Assembly: GCA_937876385.1 (NCBI GenBank)
Contig: CALFHQ010000969.1
Location: 1-6,682 of the forward strand
DNA: 6,682 nt
Direction: 5' to 3'
DNA from: an uncultured Pseudomonadota bacterium
GTDB lineage: Bacteria; Myxococcota_A; UBA9042; CAIXZC01
Shown here: positions 1 through 5,791 of the stretch, piece by piece
Numbering within the stretch: the stretch's first letter is position 1
Layout of the letters: every line of letters starts with the position of its first letter
Program-made: the position numbers and the translations under genes
The notes under the pieces: generated by a model
Database searches by the model: none
What the model was told of the DNA's origin: nothing
What the model saw: only the letters and a program-made list of their open reading frames with translations

Positions 1-136
1 TCCATTCCCGCAACGACTGAAACCTCAGGTAGACACCGTAGACAAAGACGCCAAGGGCAACCAGGAAGAGCGTGTACATGAGCCACGCACCATTGATGTT
101 CCACATGATTTCGCGAGTTGCTTGCGACAGATCCAT
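1..136 (-). CDS. N-terminus of a membrane protein, probably an HdrD/DsrK-like Fe-S oxidoreductase (partial)
   Basis: Partial gene: 45 codons are visible and the rest lies beyond the left edge. The ATG at 136-134 is preceded by a GGAGAGG Shine-Dalgarno (147-141) four bases away, which fixes the start. The peptide begins MDLSQATREIMWNINGAW and continues into one hydrophobic helix (about residues 17-36), then a basic, aromatic stretch. This resembles the start of membrane-bound Fe-S oxidoreductases of anaerobic and deltaproteobacterial lineages, where a NarI-like cytochrome b/quinone domain precedes HdrD/DsrK-type CCG and 4Fe-4S domains and the protein passes electrons between a soluble donor such as ETF and the quinone pool. 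None of the Fe-S or haem-binding residues can be seen, so the family call rests on the first helix alone. It could be another membrane protein. That it is a real gene is much surer than the name. Confidence 0.6.
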   Translation of the reverse strand, partial: MDLSQATREIMWNINGAWLMYTLFLVALGVFVYGVYLRFQSLREW

Positions 137-150
137 GAATCCTCTCCCCG
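137..150 (-). promoter_or_regulatory. Shine-Dalgarno that sets the start of the left-edge gene
   Basis: Read on the minus strand this is CGGGGAGAGGATTC immediately followed by ATG. The purine-rich GGGGAGAGG is well placed for ribosome binding. No convincing promoter is visible further upstream in 151-290, so the gene may be read from its own unrecognised promoter or from the recombinase-like gene 154 bases upstream. Confidence 0.6.
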
Positions 151-290
151 TTTCAGGTTGACTGCAAAACCGACCCCCATGGGTGCCGATTCGAGCCCCT
201 TCACCAGCCGCTGGCAAAGAGTGCAGCCGCCGCCTCAGCCATCAAAGACGCAGGCGCCCCCCAAGGCTCCCCGTCGGGAAAATCCAGCCG

Positions 291-737
291 TCAATCCCCA
301 GTGGAAAACCGCTGGGCCAGCTTGGATACTCCGTCCTGCAACTGATTCACCGACTCGACTCGTATGCCCCGCTCCTGACACTCTTCGAGGAAGCCCTCAA
401 GCTCCCTCCACAGCGGCGACAAGGCCCAGAATCGTTCCACCAACAGGTGGTCGAAACGATGCGAAAACTCTAGCATCCGCATGATTCCAGGTCGAGAACG
501 AATCCGCTCCTCGTACGTTGCGTCTTCGAACCACTCCAGGATTTCAATTTGGCGACTGCCTGCATGCGCCAGGATTGCTTCACGTTGCTCCTCTCTTCCC
601 AGCAGTTCGCCCGAACTTCCCAGGATGAGATCACTTGTGTAAGCCACCGTCGCTGCCATTGGCACTCCGAACTCGAAACGCCCAACGGCCGTGGGCAGTC
701 GCAAACCGGCGCCGTGAGTATACAAGTTCCATGCCAC
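291..737 (-). CDS. Degenerate serine recombinase (resolvase N-terminal domain)-like protein, probably not catalytic
   Basis: A 148-residue protein if read from GTG at 737; a TTG at 767 would give 158 residues. GTG is preferred because a GGGAGG lies nine bases upstream; the TTG has no such site, and an in-frame TGA lies just above it. From the TTG numbering: VAYTSD (41-46) sits where resolvases have Y-x-R-V-S; EEQREAI (59-65), WFED (79-82), RPG (92-94), FDHLLVERFWALSP (105-118) and ECQERGIRVESV (129-140) follow the order and spacing of the serine recombinase catalytic domain. The nucleophilic Ser, its neighbouring Arg and the D-R-L-x-R arginines are replaced (Leu, Ser; W-A-L-S-P), so strand exchange is unlikely. 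There is no HTH or zinc-ribbon DNA-binding region, and the protein stops soon after the domain. Inference: a pseudo-enzyme kept for protein binding or oligomerisation, or a decayed remnant. The assignment is by motif reading alone. Confidence 0.6.
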   Translation of the reverse strand: MAWNLYTHGAGLRLPTAVGRFEFGVPMAATVAYTSDLILGSSGELLGREEQREAILAHAGSRQIEILEWFEDATYEERIRSRPGIMRMLEFSHRFDHLLVERFWALSPLWRELEGFLEECQERGIRVESVNQLQDGVSKLAQRFSTGD

Positions 738-822
738 AAACAATGCCCTCCCAGGAGAGGTTCGCAACCCGTTGCAGTGGGCTGAGATCGCCCCGCTTCA
801 CTTCGTCAGGTCAAACCCACGA

Positions 823-843
823 CTGTATGGGGATTGCATACAG
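823..843. repeat. Perfect 7+7 inverted repeat CTGTATG-N7-CATACAG
   Basis: CTGTATG at 823-829 and CATACAG at 837-843 are exact reverse complements around a 7-base centre (830-836). The site lies 86 bases upstream of the GTG of the minus-strand recombinase-like gene and roughly 270 bases upstream of the kinase start. Neither side carries a T-run, so it does not look like an intrinsic terminator; a dimeric regulator's operator is the more likely reading. It resembles CTGT-Nx-ACAG sites, but the 13-base inner spacing is not that of a classical LexA box (8). Confidence 0.5.
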
Positions 844-1066
844 AAGAGGGGAGCCCTCCGTGCACCCTCCGCCCACCGTCCCTGTCAAATCACAACAAAA
901 CGCACACAACGTCCTGATATTGCCCGGGAATTTTGGCCGTTGACCGGGTGTATACGAACCACACACACCGTCACGACTCTACCCCAGTAAGCGGCACCCA
1001 ATGGAACAACCGAGTCAGTGTTTTCGCCATGATTGCAGCCATTTCGCCGCGCTGCGTCGAAATGTG

Positions 1067-1094
1067 TTTACTTTTTATACACCCCAATTATCAT
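1067..1094 (+). promoter_or_regulatory. Candidate sigma-70-type promoter for the kinase-regulator operon
   Basis: TTTACT (1067-1072, four of six matches to TTGACA) and TATCAT (1089-1094, five of six to TATAAT) are 16 bases apart in the most AT-rich patch of the region. Transcription would begin near 1100, just ahead of the ATG at 1112. If this is the promoter, the long reading of the kinase from 1001 is wrong, and the leader is very short or absent for ATG 1112. AT-rich hexamers occur by chance, so this is tentative. Confidence 0.35.
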
Positions 1095-1110
1095 GGTCGC
1101 AGATTGTCGT

Positions 1111-1130
1111 GATGGCGACGCCATCGATGG
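1111..1130. repeat. Overlapping palindromes at the kinase start (GATGGCG-A-CGCCATC and CCATCGATGG)
   Basis: Bases 1111-1125 form a perfect 7+7 inverted repeat around a single A, and 1121-1130 form a perfect 10-base palindrome sharing CCATC with it. The ATG at 1112 lies inside the first one. They could be an operator just downstream of the candidate promoter, alternative RNA hairpins over the start codon, or a coincidence of coding sequence. Confidence 0.4.
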
Positions 1131-3061
1131 GGGTCTCAGTGCTCGCTCAGGCAGGAAAGAACGTTCGATTGTGGCTCGACCGCCTCGCCTTTAGGGGACG
1201 GTTGATGCTGGCCTTCTTGATCCTGGTGGTGGTGTCCGCTTTGGCAGCGGTCATCATCGGCGACCTGGTGCTCGGTCAAAAGGTGGTGGAGTTGGCATCC
1301 TCCAAGGCAGAGGTTGGACTCAAGCTCACCGACTTGTACTTGAAGGAGCACCTGAAACGTCTGGAGCTTATCGGCCGAAGCTTGCACTCAGTCGAAGCCG
1401 GTTCCTCCCAATGCGAGGTGCTCTCGCAAGCAGTCGCCGATGGAATGGTCGTAGCCGACTTCAGCGTCGACGTGAAACCGGAAGCCATCGACCTGCAGCG
1501 CGTGTCCGCCTCCCCCGCGTGGCCGGAACAAGACGTTCCAGACGGCAATAGTGAGTGCACCGCGGTTTCTCTGCCGATGGAGGGATGGCGCAAGAGTGAG
1601 TTGGCCCGTTTCTCCACCCAGGCCCTCGCTTCCGGGGGGAATCTGTCGGGTGTTGTGGCCGTCGGACACGAGACGCTGACCTTTCTGGGATACAATAGTG
1701 GCTTTGGAGATGGTCTCCTGTTGCTCGCTGCCAGCGGCTCCGACGTCCCGGGTTCTCTCCACATCGTCGGCACGTTGCTGAACGGTCGTGAGCAACTGGC
1801 GACCGTTCCCCTCTCTCTGTTGTGGCCCGGGCCTTCCCGCCGCTGGGCAGCGACTTACTTCCTGAAGGACAGGCGGATAGCGACCTCCATCGGCGAGGAG
1901 GGGATCGGTACTCGAGTCGATCCTCGGGTTTTGCGCGAGGTAATGGAGAAAGGGAACGTCTTCGTGGGGGAAGCGGAGGTCACCAACCGCACTTTTCACG
2001 CGGCGTATATGCCCCTGCGAGACTACCGAGGGGATATCGTCGGAATGCTCGGGATTGGGGCGGAGAAGGATATTTACTCTGACATTCGAAACCGAACCAT
2101 CGCCCTGTTTGCCACCATCATCACGGCGGGGATGCTCATCGGAATTTTCATGACCTTCTTCTTTTCACGGTGGTTGATGAAGCCCATTGGGGAGTTGGCC
2201 GAGGGAATGAATCGAGTCGCCAGGGGGGATCGAGACTACAAGGTTCGTCTCCACACCGAGGACGAGTTGGGGCAGTTGGCCAGAGCGTTCAACCTGATGG
2301 TGAAGGGAATCAAGGAGCGAGACATCGCCTTGAGAGATGGTGCCACCGAGCGCCTCTCCCATGTGGAGAAGCAGGTGTCAATCGGCCGCCTGGCAGCGGG
2401 TGTGGCGCATGAAATCAACAACCCGCTGACCTCGGTGCTGACCCTGTCGTCCCTGCTGTTGAAGCACACCAACGACGAGGACAGCCACCGGGAAGACCTG
2501 GAGATTATTGTCGAAGAGACCACTCGATGCCGTGACATCGTTCGAAACCTCCTCGACTTCGCCAGAGAGCGTCCTGCCAGAAAGCAGGTGGTCGATGTCA
2601 ATGACATTCTTCGAGACACGTTAATGCTGACCTCCAAATATGAGGTCATGAAACAGGTGCGCAGCGAAGTCCGCCTGGCGGACCAGCTCCTTTGGGTCAA
2701 CTGCGACGCCAAACAGTTGCAGCAGGTGTTTACAAACATCATCGCCAACGCCGGAGAGGCTTCGGGTCCAAACGGAAAGGTCATGGTGGTGAGCGACGAG
2801 GACTCCTCCGGGAGTTTCACTCAGGTCCGCATCATGGACACCGGTCCCGGCATCGAGCCGGAGAACATGGATCGAATCTTCGAGCCCTTCTTCACCACGA
2901 AGGGTCCCGGCAAGGGGACTGGACTGGGGCTATCCATTTCCCTGGGAATCGTCCAGAAGCACAGCGGGACCATTGAGATTGACAGCAAAGTCGGCCGCGG
3001 GACCACGGTGAGTGTTTTCATTCCCCGCGTATCCCCGGACGGTGCCCCTATCAGCACGTGA
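1112..3061 (+). CDS. Membrane sensor histidine kinase (periplasmic Cache-like sensor, HAMP, HisKA, HATPase)
   Basis: A 649-residue inner-membrane kinase that would autophosphorylate on a conserved His and pass the phosphate to the regulator encoded next. Order: membrane helix 1 (about 31-56); periplasmic sensor (57-328) whose C-terminal part, around FLKDRRIATSI to MLGIG, has the look of a Cache fold; helix 2 (329-351); HAMP (353-403, Pro358); a linker helix; H-box AAGVAHEINNPL with His433; N-box NIIANAGEA with Asn546; G1 DTGPGI (576-581); F-box EPFF; G2 GKGTGLGL (600-607). All catalytic motifs are intact, so it should be active. Two sensor cysteines (101 and 149) could form a disulfide. The ligand cannot be read from sequence. 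The start is uncertain: ATG 1001 adds 37 residues with atypical codons; GTG 1139 and TTG 1169 (with AGGAAAG eight bases upstream) are alternatives. The kinase core resembles NtrB-like enzymes paired with sigma-54 activators. Confidence 0.93.
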   Translation: MATPSMGVSVLAQAGKNVRLWLDRLAFRGRLMLAFLILVVVSALAAVIIGDLVLGQKVVELASSKAEVGLKLTDLYLKEHLKRLELIGRSLHSVEAGSSQCEVLSQAVADGMVVADFSVDVKPEAIDLQRVSASPAWPEQDVPDGNSECTAVSLPMEGWRKSELARFSTQALASGGNLSGVVAVGHETLTFLGYNSGFGDGLLLLAASGSDVPGSLHIVGTLLNGREQLATVPLSLLWPGPSRRWAATYFLKDRRIATSIGEEGIGTRVDPRVLREVMEKGNVFVGEAEVTNRTFHAAYMPLRDYRGDIVGMLGIGAEKDIYSDIRNRTIALFATIITAGMLIGIFMTFFFSRWLMKPIGELAEGMNRVARGDRDYKVRLHTEDELGQLARAFNLMVKGIKERDIALRDGATERLSHVEKQVSIGRLAAGVAHEINNPLTSVLTLSSLLLKHTNDEDSHREDLEIIVEETTRCRDIVRNLLDFARERPARKQVVDVNDILRDTLMLTSKYEVMKQVRSEVRLADQLLWVNCDAKQLQQVFTNIIANAGEASGPNGKVMVVSDEDSSGSFTQVRIMDTGPGIEPENMDRIFEPFFTTKGPGKGTGLGLSISLGIVQKHSGTIEIDSKVGRGTTVSVFIPRVSPDGAPIST

Positions 3062-3064
3062 GGT
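3060..3064 (+). promoter_or_regulatory. Shine-Dalgarno of the response regulator, overlapping the kinase stop codon
   Basis: GAGGT overlaps the last two bases of the kinase TGA (3059-3061) and sits eight bases before the ATG at 3073. The arrangement supports translational coupling and a single transcript for the kinase and regulator. Confidence 0.7.
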
Positions 3065-3072
3065 AGTTTGCC

Positions 3073-4503
3073 ATGCCCAACACGAAGGCTCGAATTCTCG
3101 TCATCGACGACGAGCGCTCCATCGGAATCAGTTGCCGCCGAATCCTGCAAGAGGAGGGGCACCTGGTGGACACCTGTCTTTCGGGAGTGGAGGGTGTTCG
3201 GCAGGTCTTGAGCGGGGACTACGACCTGGTCCTCCTGGACCTGAACATGCCCGATCTTTCGGGCATGGAAGCGCTCAAGATCATCAGGCGGGAAGCTCCC
3301 GACGTGTGCGTCATCATCATCACCGGGTACGCATCCATTCAAACCAGCATCGAGGCCATCAAGAAGGGTGCCTTCCACTATGTTCCCAAGCCCTTCACCC
3401 CCGAAGAGCTGGCGCTGGCCGTGAGCAAGGCCATGGAAGACCGGGACATGCGCCATCAAAACGACTTTCTGCGTCAGGAGCTGCAGCGTCTCAAGGGGGA
3501 TCACAACATCCTCGGCCGCTCGAAGGCCATTGAGGACATTCGGCGTCAGATTGTGAAAATCGCTCCTACGAGCTTCACCGTCACCATCTACGGTGAGTCG
3601 GGAACAGGCAAGGAGCTGGTTGCCCATGCAATCCATGACATGGGCATCGGTCCAGACAAGCCCTTCGTACCGGTGGATATTTCGTCGGTTTCCCCCAACC
3701 TCATTGAATCGGAGCTCTTCGGCCATGTGCGAGGGGCCTTCACGGGGGCAACTTCCAACCGCCCCGGCTACTTCAGCTATGCCAACGGGGGGACCCTCTT
3801 TCTCGATGAAATCGCCAACATGAGCCTGGAGGTTCAAGGGAAGCTCCTTCGAGTCCTTGAGAATCGAAAGGTCCGGCCCGTTGGTCGGGAGTTGGAGCAG
3901 GACGTGGACGTCCGAATCATCGCGGCCACAAACCGTGACCTCTTCGAGTTGGTGGAAGAGGGGCGTTTTCGGGAGGACTTGTACTACCGACTGAACGTCA
4001 TTCCCATCACCCTCCCCCCTCTCCGGGAGCGCCCCGAGGACATCCCTGTGCTGGCGTTGCAATTCCTCAACAAGGCCCGCAGCGAAAGCCCGCAGAGTCC
4101 AGCCGAGGGATTCACGACGGCGGCCATGGCGCGCTTCATCTCCCACGAGTGGCCCGGAAACGTTCGTGAACTTCGAAACATCGTGGAGCGGTTGGTCGCT
4201 ACGGTGGACGCCACGCACATCGACGCCTCCCACCTTCCTTCGGCCTTCCACGACAAGAAACTCAAAGACCCCTCCATGCTGGCCACGACGATTCCGCTCA
4301 GCGCTCAGGACTTGAAGGAGGAAAAGAAGCGGCTCAAGGAGTTGGTCTTTCGGAAAGTCGAGCGGGACTTCGTTCTGGCAGCCCTCGAACGCTCGGACTG
4401 GAACGTGTCACGGGCATCCGAGGAAGTCCAGATGGCGCGCCCCAATTTCCATGCGCTCATGCGAAAGCACTCGATTCGACGGGAAGATGGCGACGATTCC
4501 TGA
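3073..4503 (+). CDS. NtrC-family sigma-54-dependent response regulator
   Basis: A 476-residue cytoplasmic activator, full length for the family. Receiver domain (about 6-120): acidic pair Asp12/Asp13, phosphoacceptor Asp56 in LLDLNMP, Thr84 and Lys106 of the KPF motif. A helical linker (120-145) leads to the AAA+ domain (about 147-375): Walker A GESGTGKE (174-181), the sigma-54 contact loop GAFTGA (221-226), Walker B GTLFLDE (240-246), and the arginine-rich [12 protein letters not shown] region. The usual NCAAL after FVPV reads DISSV, a mild deviation. The C-terminus (about 430-470) is a Fis-type HTH with [23 protein letters not shown]. With the intact GAFTGA loop it should remodel sigma-54 holoenzyme after phosphorylation by the kinase 11 bases upstream. 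No clear -24/-12 promoter was found in the window, so the targets probably lie elsewhere. Its stop lies 6 bases from the stop of the converging gene. Confidence 0.97.
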   Translation: MPNTKARILVIDDERSIGISCRRILQEEGHLVDTCLSGVEGVRQVLSGDYDLVLLDLNMPDLSGMEALKIIRREAPDVCVIIITGYASIQTSIEAIKKGAFHYVPKPFTPEELALAVSKAMEDRDMRHQNDFLRQELQRLKGDHNILGRSKAIEDIRRQIVKIAPTSFTVTIYGESGTGKELVAHAIHDMGIGPDKPFVPVDISSVSPNLIESELFGHVRGAFTGATSNRPGYFSYANGGTLFLDEIANMSLEVQGKLLRVLENRKVRPVGRELEQDVDVRIIAATNRDLFELVEEGRFREDLYYRLNVIPITLPPLRERPEDIPVLALQFLNKARSESPQSPAEGFTTAAMARFISHEWPGNVRELRNIVERLVATVDATHIDASHLPSAFHDKKLKDPSMLATTIPLSAQDLKEEKKRLKELVFRKVERDFVLAALERSDWNVSRASEEVQMARPNFHALMRKHSIRREDGDDS

Positions 4504-4509
4504 TGGATT

Positions 4510-5709
4510 TCAGGGGGTCTTCGATTCCAGGGAGGCCTTCCAACCCAGCTCCAGTTGCGCCAGGGTTTTCTGGTACGCTTCCACTGCCCCTTTCTCAATA
4601 TCTGGGGCCTTGTAGAACGTTACAAAGGACTTCACACCGTAGGCCTTCAGAAGATATTTCACAAAGGAACCCGCGGCCTTGTAAGCCAGGGTCGGTTCCG
4701 CTTCAAAGAACCCCTGTCCCAGGAGAGATTTCAGCGAAAAGGAGGCGAGCTTCTTCCCCACCGCCTCCTTAAAGGCTTGGCTGGGGTCGATGGTGCTCAG
4801 GTCCATGGCAACTGCGACCCCTTCGCCCAGCAAGGCCTGGGACGGTTCTCCCCAGGCTCTCCAGGCAATCACGTGGGTCATCTCGTGGCCTGTGGATTGG
4901 CGCTCCGCTCGACTGATGAACCAGGAGTGAACCTCTCCAGCCGGAAGGAACGCAAACCCCGATTCCCGACGATTGTAAAGCCACAACGCAGCCTTCGTGG
5001 GATAGAAGTAGCACAAGATAGGATTGTCGTCGGGCTCGATTCCCAGCGCCTTGACGATGGTCTCATACCCCTTCTGATACACCGGGGCGAGCCATTTCAA
5101 GTCGGCTTCCGGCTGGCTCTTCGGGGGGGCCAGCAGCACCAGGTTTTTCGTCTTCACCCGGCTCCACTCCTCAAAGGGTTTGGTCCCCTCCAACCCCGCA
5201 AACCGCATCGTATCCACCATTCTTTTGGCCGTGCGATCCAATGCCCGGCACGTGTCGGCAGCACCACTACAGGCCGAGTACGCGACGACCCCGAAGCGGT
5301 GCGCCTGACGAGCCCAGACGGTACCTCTCACCCCGTTGAGGGAGTATGCAAACAACCCGCGAGGGGTCTTCTCTACCGTCCCGTTGTTTCGCAAAAAGTA
5401 GCTGCGAACCCCCGAGGCCGTTTCCTCCTCATTTCGGGTCTTGATAACCTTCCCGATGGCGACTTCAGCCCCTTTGGCAGCGGTCCACACAACCTCGCCA
5501 CCTCGGGACCGACTGGCCCATCGGTCGGGAACGCATGCCGCATAGCCAAACGACCGATCCTCGAAGCGCTTCCAGCCTTCTGGACACTCCACCTTGGCTT
5601 GTCGGTACGAGGCCAATCGCGGCTCCTCCCCGCTGGCTCCAACAGGAAAAAGCGTCGAAAACGCCAGGACAACGGCAACAATCGGGGCCACACCAACGAA
5701 TCGAACCAT
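4510..5709 (-). CDS. Secreted HExxH metallopeptidase-like protein with an N-terminal PsbP/DUF1795-like region
   Basis: A 399-residue protein read from ATG 5709, chosen because GGAGG lies five bases upstream and a typical signal peptide follows (basic start, hydrophobic core about 5-22, possible cleavage near ASG at 25-27). The open frame reaches 5811, but those extra 34 codons would overlap the upstream gene and bury the signal. Residues 42-171 (ECPEGWKRF to MVDTMRF, with Cys42 and Cys59) resemble small PsbP/DUF1795-type periplasmic domains. Residues about 184-385 look like a peptidase MA-like gluzincin: zinc motif HEMTH (275-279) and a candidate third ligand, Glu296, in LLGEGVAVAMD, matching the family's EG-A pattern. 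It probably acts on proteins in the envelope or outside the cell; the substrate is unknown. The upstream minus-strand gene ends 82 bases away with no visible terminator between, so cotranscription is plausible. Confidence is high for the gene and moderate for activity. Confidence 0.87.
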   Translation of the reverse strand: MVRFVGVAPIVAVVLAFSTLFPVGASGEEPRLASYRQAKVECPEGWKRFEDRSFGYAACVPDRWASRSRGGEVVWTAAKGAEVAIGKVIKTRNEEETASGVRSYFLRNNGTVEKTPRGLFAYSLNGVRGTVWARQAHRFGVVAYSACSGAADTCRALDRTAKRMVDTMRFAGLEGTKPFEEWSRVKTKNLVLLAPPKSQPEADLKWLAPVYQKGYETIVKALGIEPDDNPILCYFYPTKAALWLYNRRESGFAFLPAGEVHSWFISRAERQSTGHEMTHVIAWRAWGEPSQALLGEGVAVAMDLSTIDPSQAFKEAVGKKLASFSLKSLLGQGFFEAEPTLAYKAAGSFVKYLLKAYGVKSFVTFYKAPDIEKGAVEAYQKTLAQLELGWKASLESKTP

Positions 5710-5720
5710 CGAATCCTCCA
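5710..5720 (-). promoter_or_regulatory. Shine-Dalgarno that decides the start of the metallopeptidase-like gene
   Basis: On the minus strand this reads TGGAGGATTCG followed directly by ATG. The strong GGAGG, together with the signal peptide that starts here, rules in favour of ATG 5709 over the in-frame start at 5811. Confidence 0.75.
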
Positions 5721-5791
5721 CCTTTCCAGGTTCCAGAGTCTGTCCACCAAAGGCTATCTTCACGGGGCCGAGGTTGCAAGGGGGACCGTCG

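Larger units (their letters stand above)
738..1111. other. Divergent intergenic region between the recombinase-like gene and the kinase operon
   Basis: About 370 bases without a convincing gene on either strand. It contains a perfect 7+7 inverted repeat (823-843), a purine-poor stretch rich in A and C (about 888-917), and an AT-rich patch with a promoter-like pair of hexamers (1067-1094) next to the kinase start. Short open frames here use mixed codons and show no recognisable protein. The kinase frame stays open back to an ATG at 1001, but codons 1001-1108 include TTA, ACA and TCA and look less like the genes around them than the downstream codons do. Confidence 0.55.

Noticed and set aside
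204..214. Short inverted repeat CCAGC-C-GCTGG as a terminator after the recombinase-like gene
   Set aside because: The stem is only five pairs and no T-run follows on either strand.
122..484. Two overlapping plus-strand open frames of 120 and 96 codons
   Set aside because: Products are Pro, Arg and Ser-rich without domains, and they overlap the minus-strand recombinase-like gene, which has recognisable motifs.
823..843. LexA/SOS box
   Set aside because: The arms begin and end like CTGT and ACAG, but the inner spacing is 13 rather than 8 bases.
939..956. TTGACC and TATACG as a sigma-70 promoter
   Set aside because: Only about five bases separate the hexamers, far too close for a promoter.
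992..1006. Sigma-54 promoter suggested by GGCAC-N5-GGAAC
   Set aside because: The -12 half lacks the required TTGC core, so it does not fit a -24/-12 element.
2821..4251. A 476-codon open frame on the minus strand, antisense to the kinase end and the regulator
   Set aside because: It mirrors highly conserved coding sequence, shows no recognisable domain and has no ribosome-binding site; GC-rich third positions commonly create such shadow frames.
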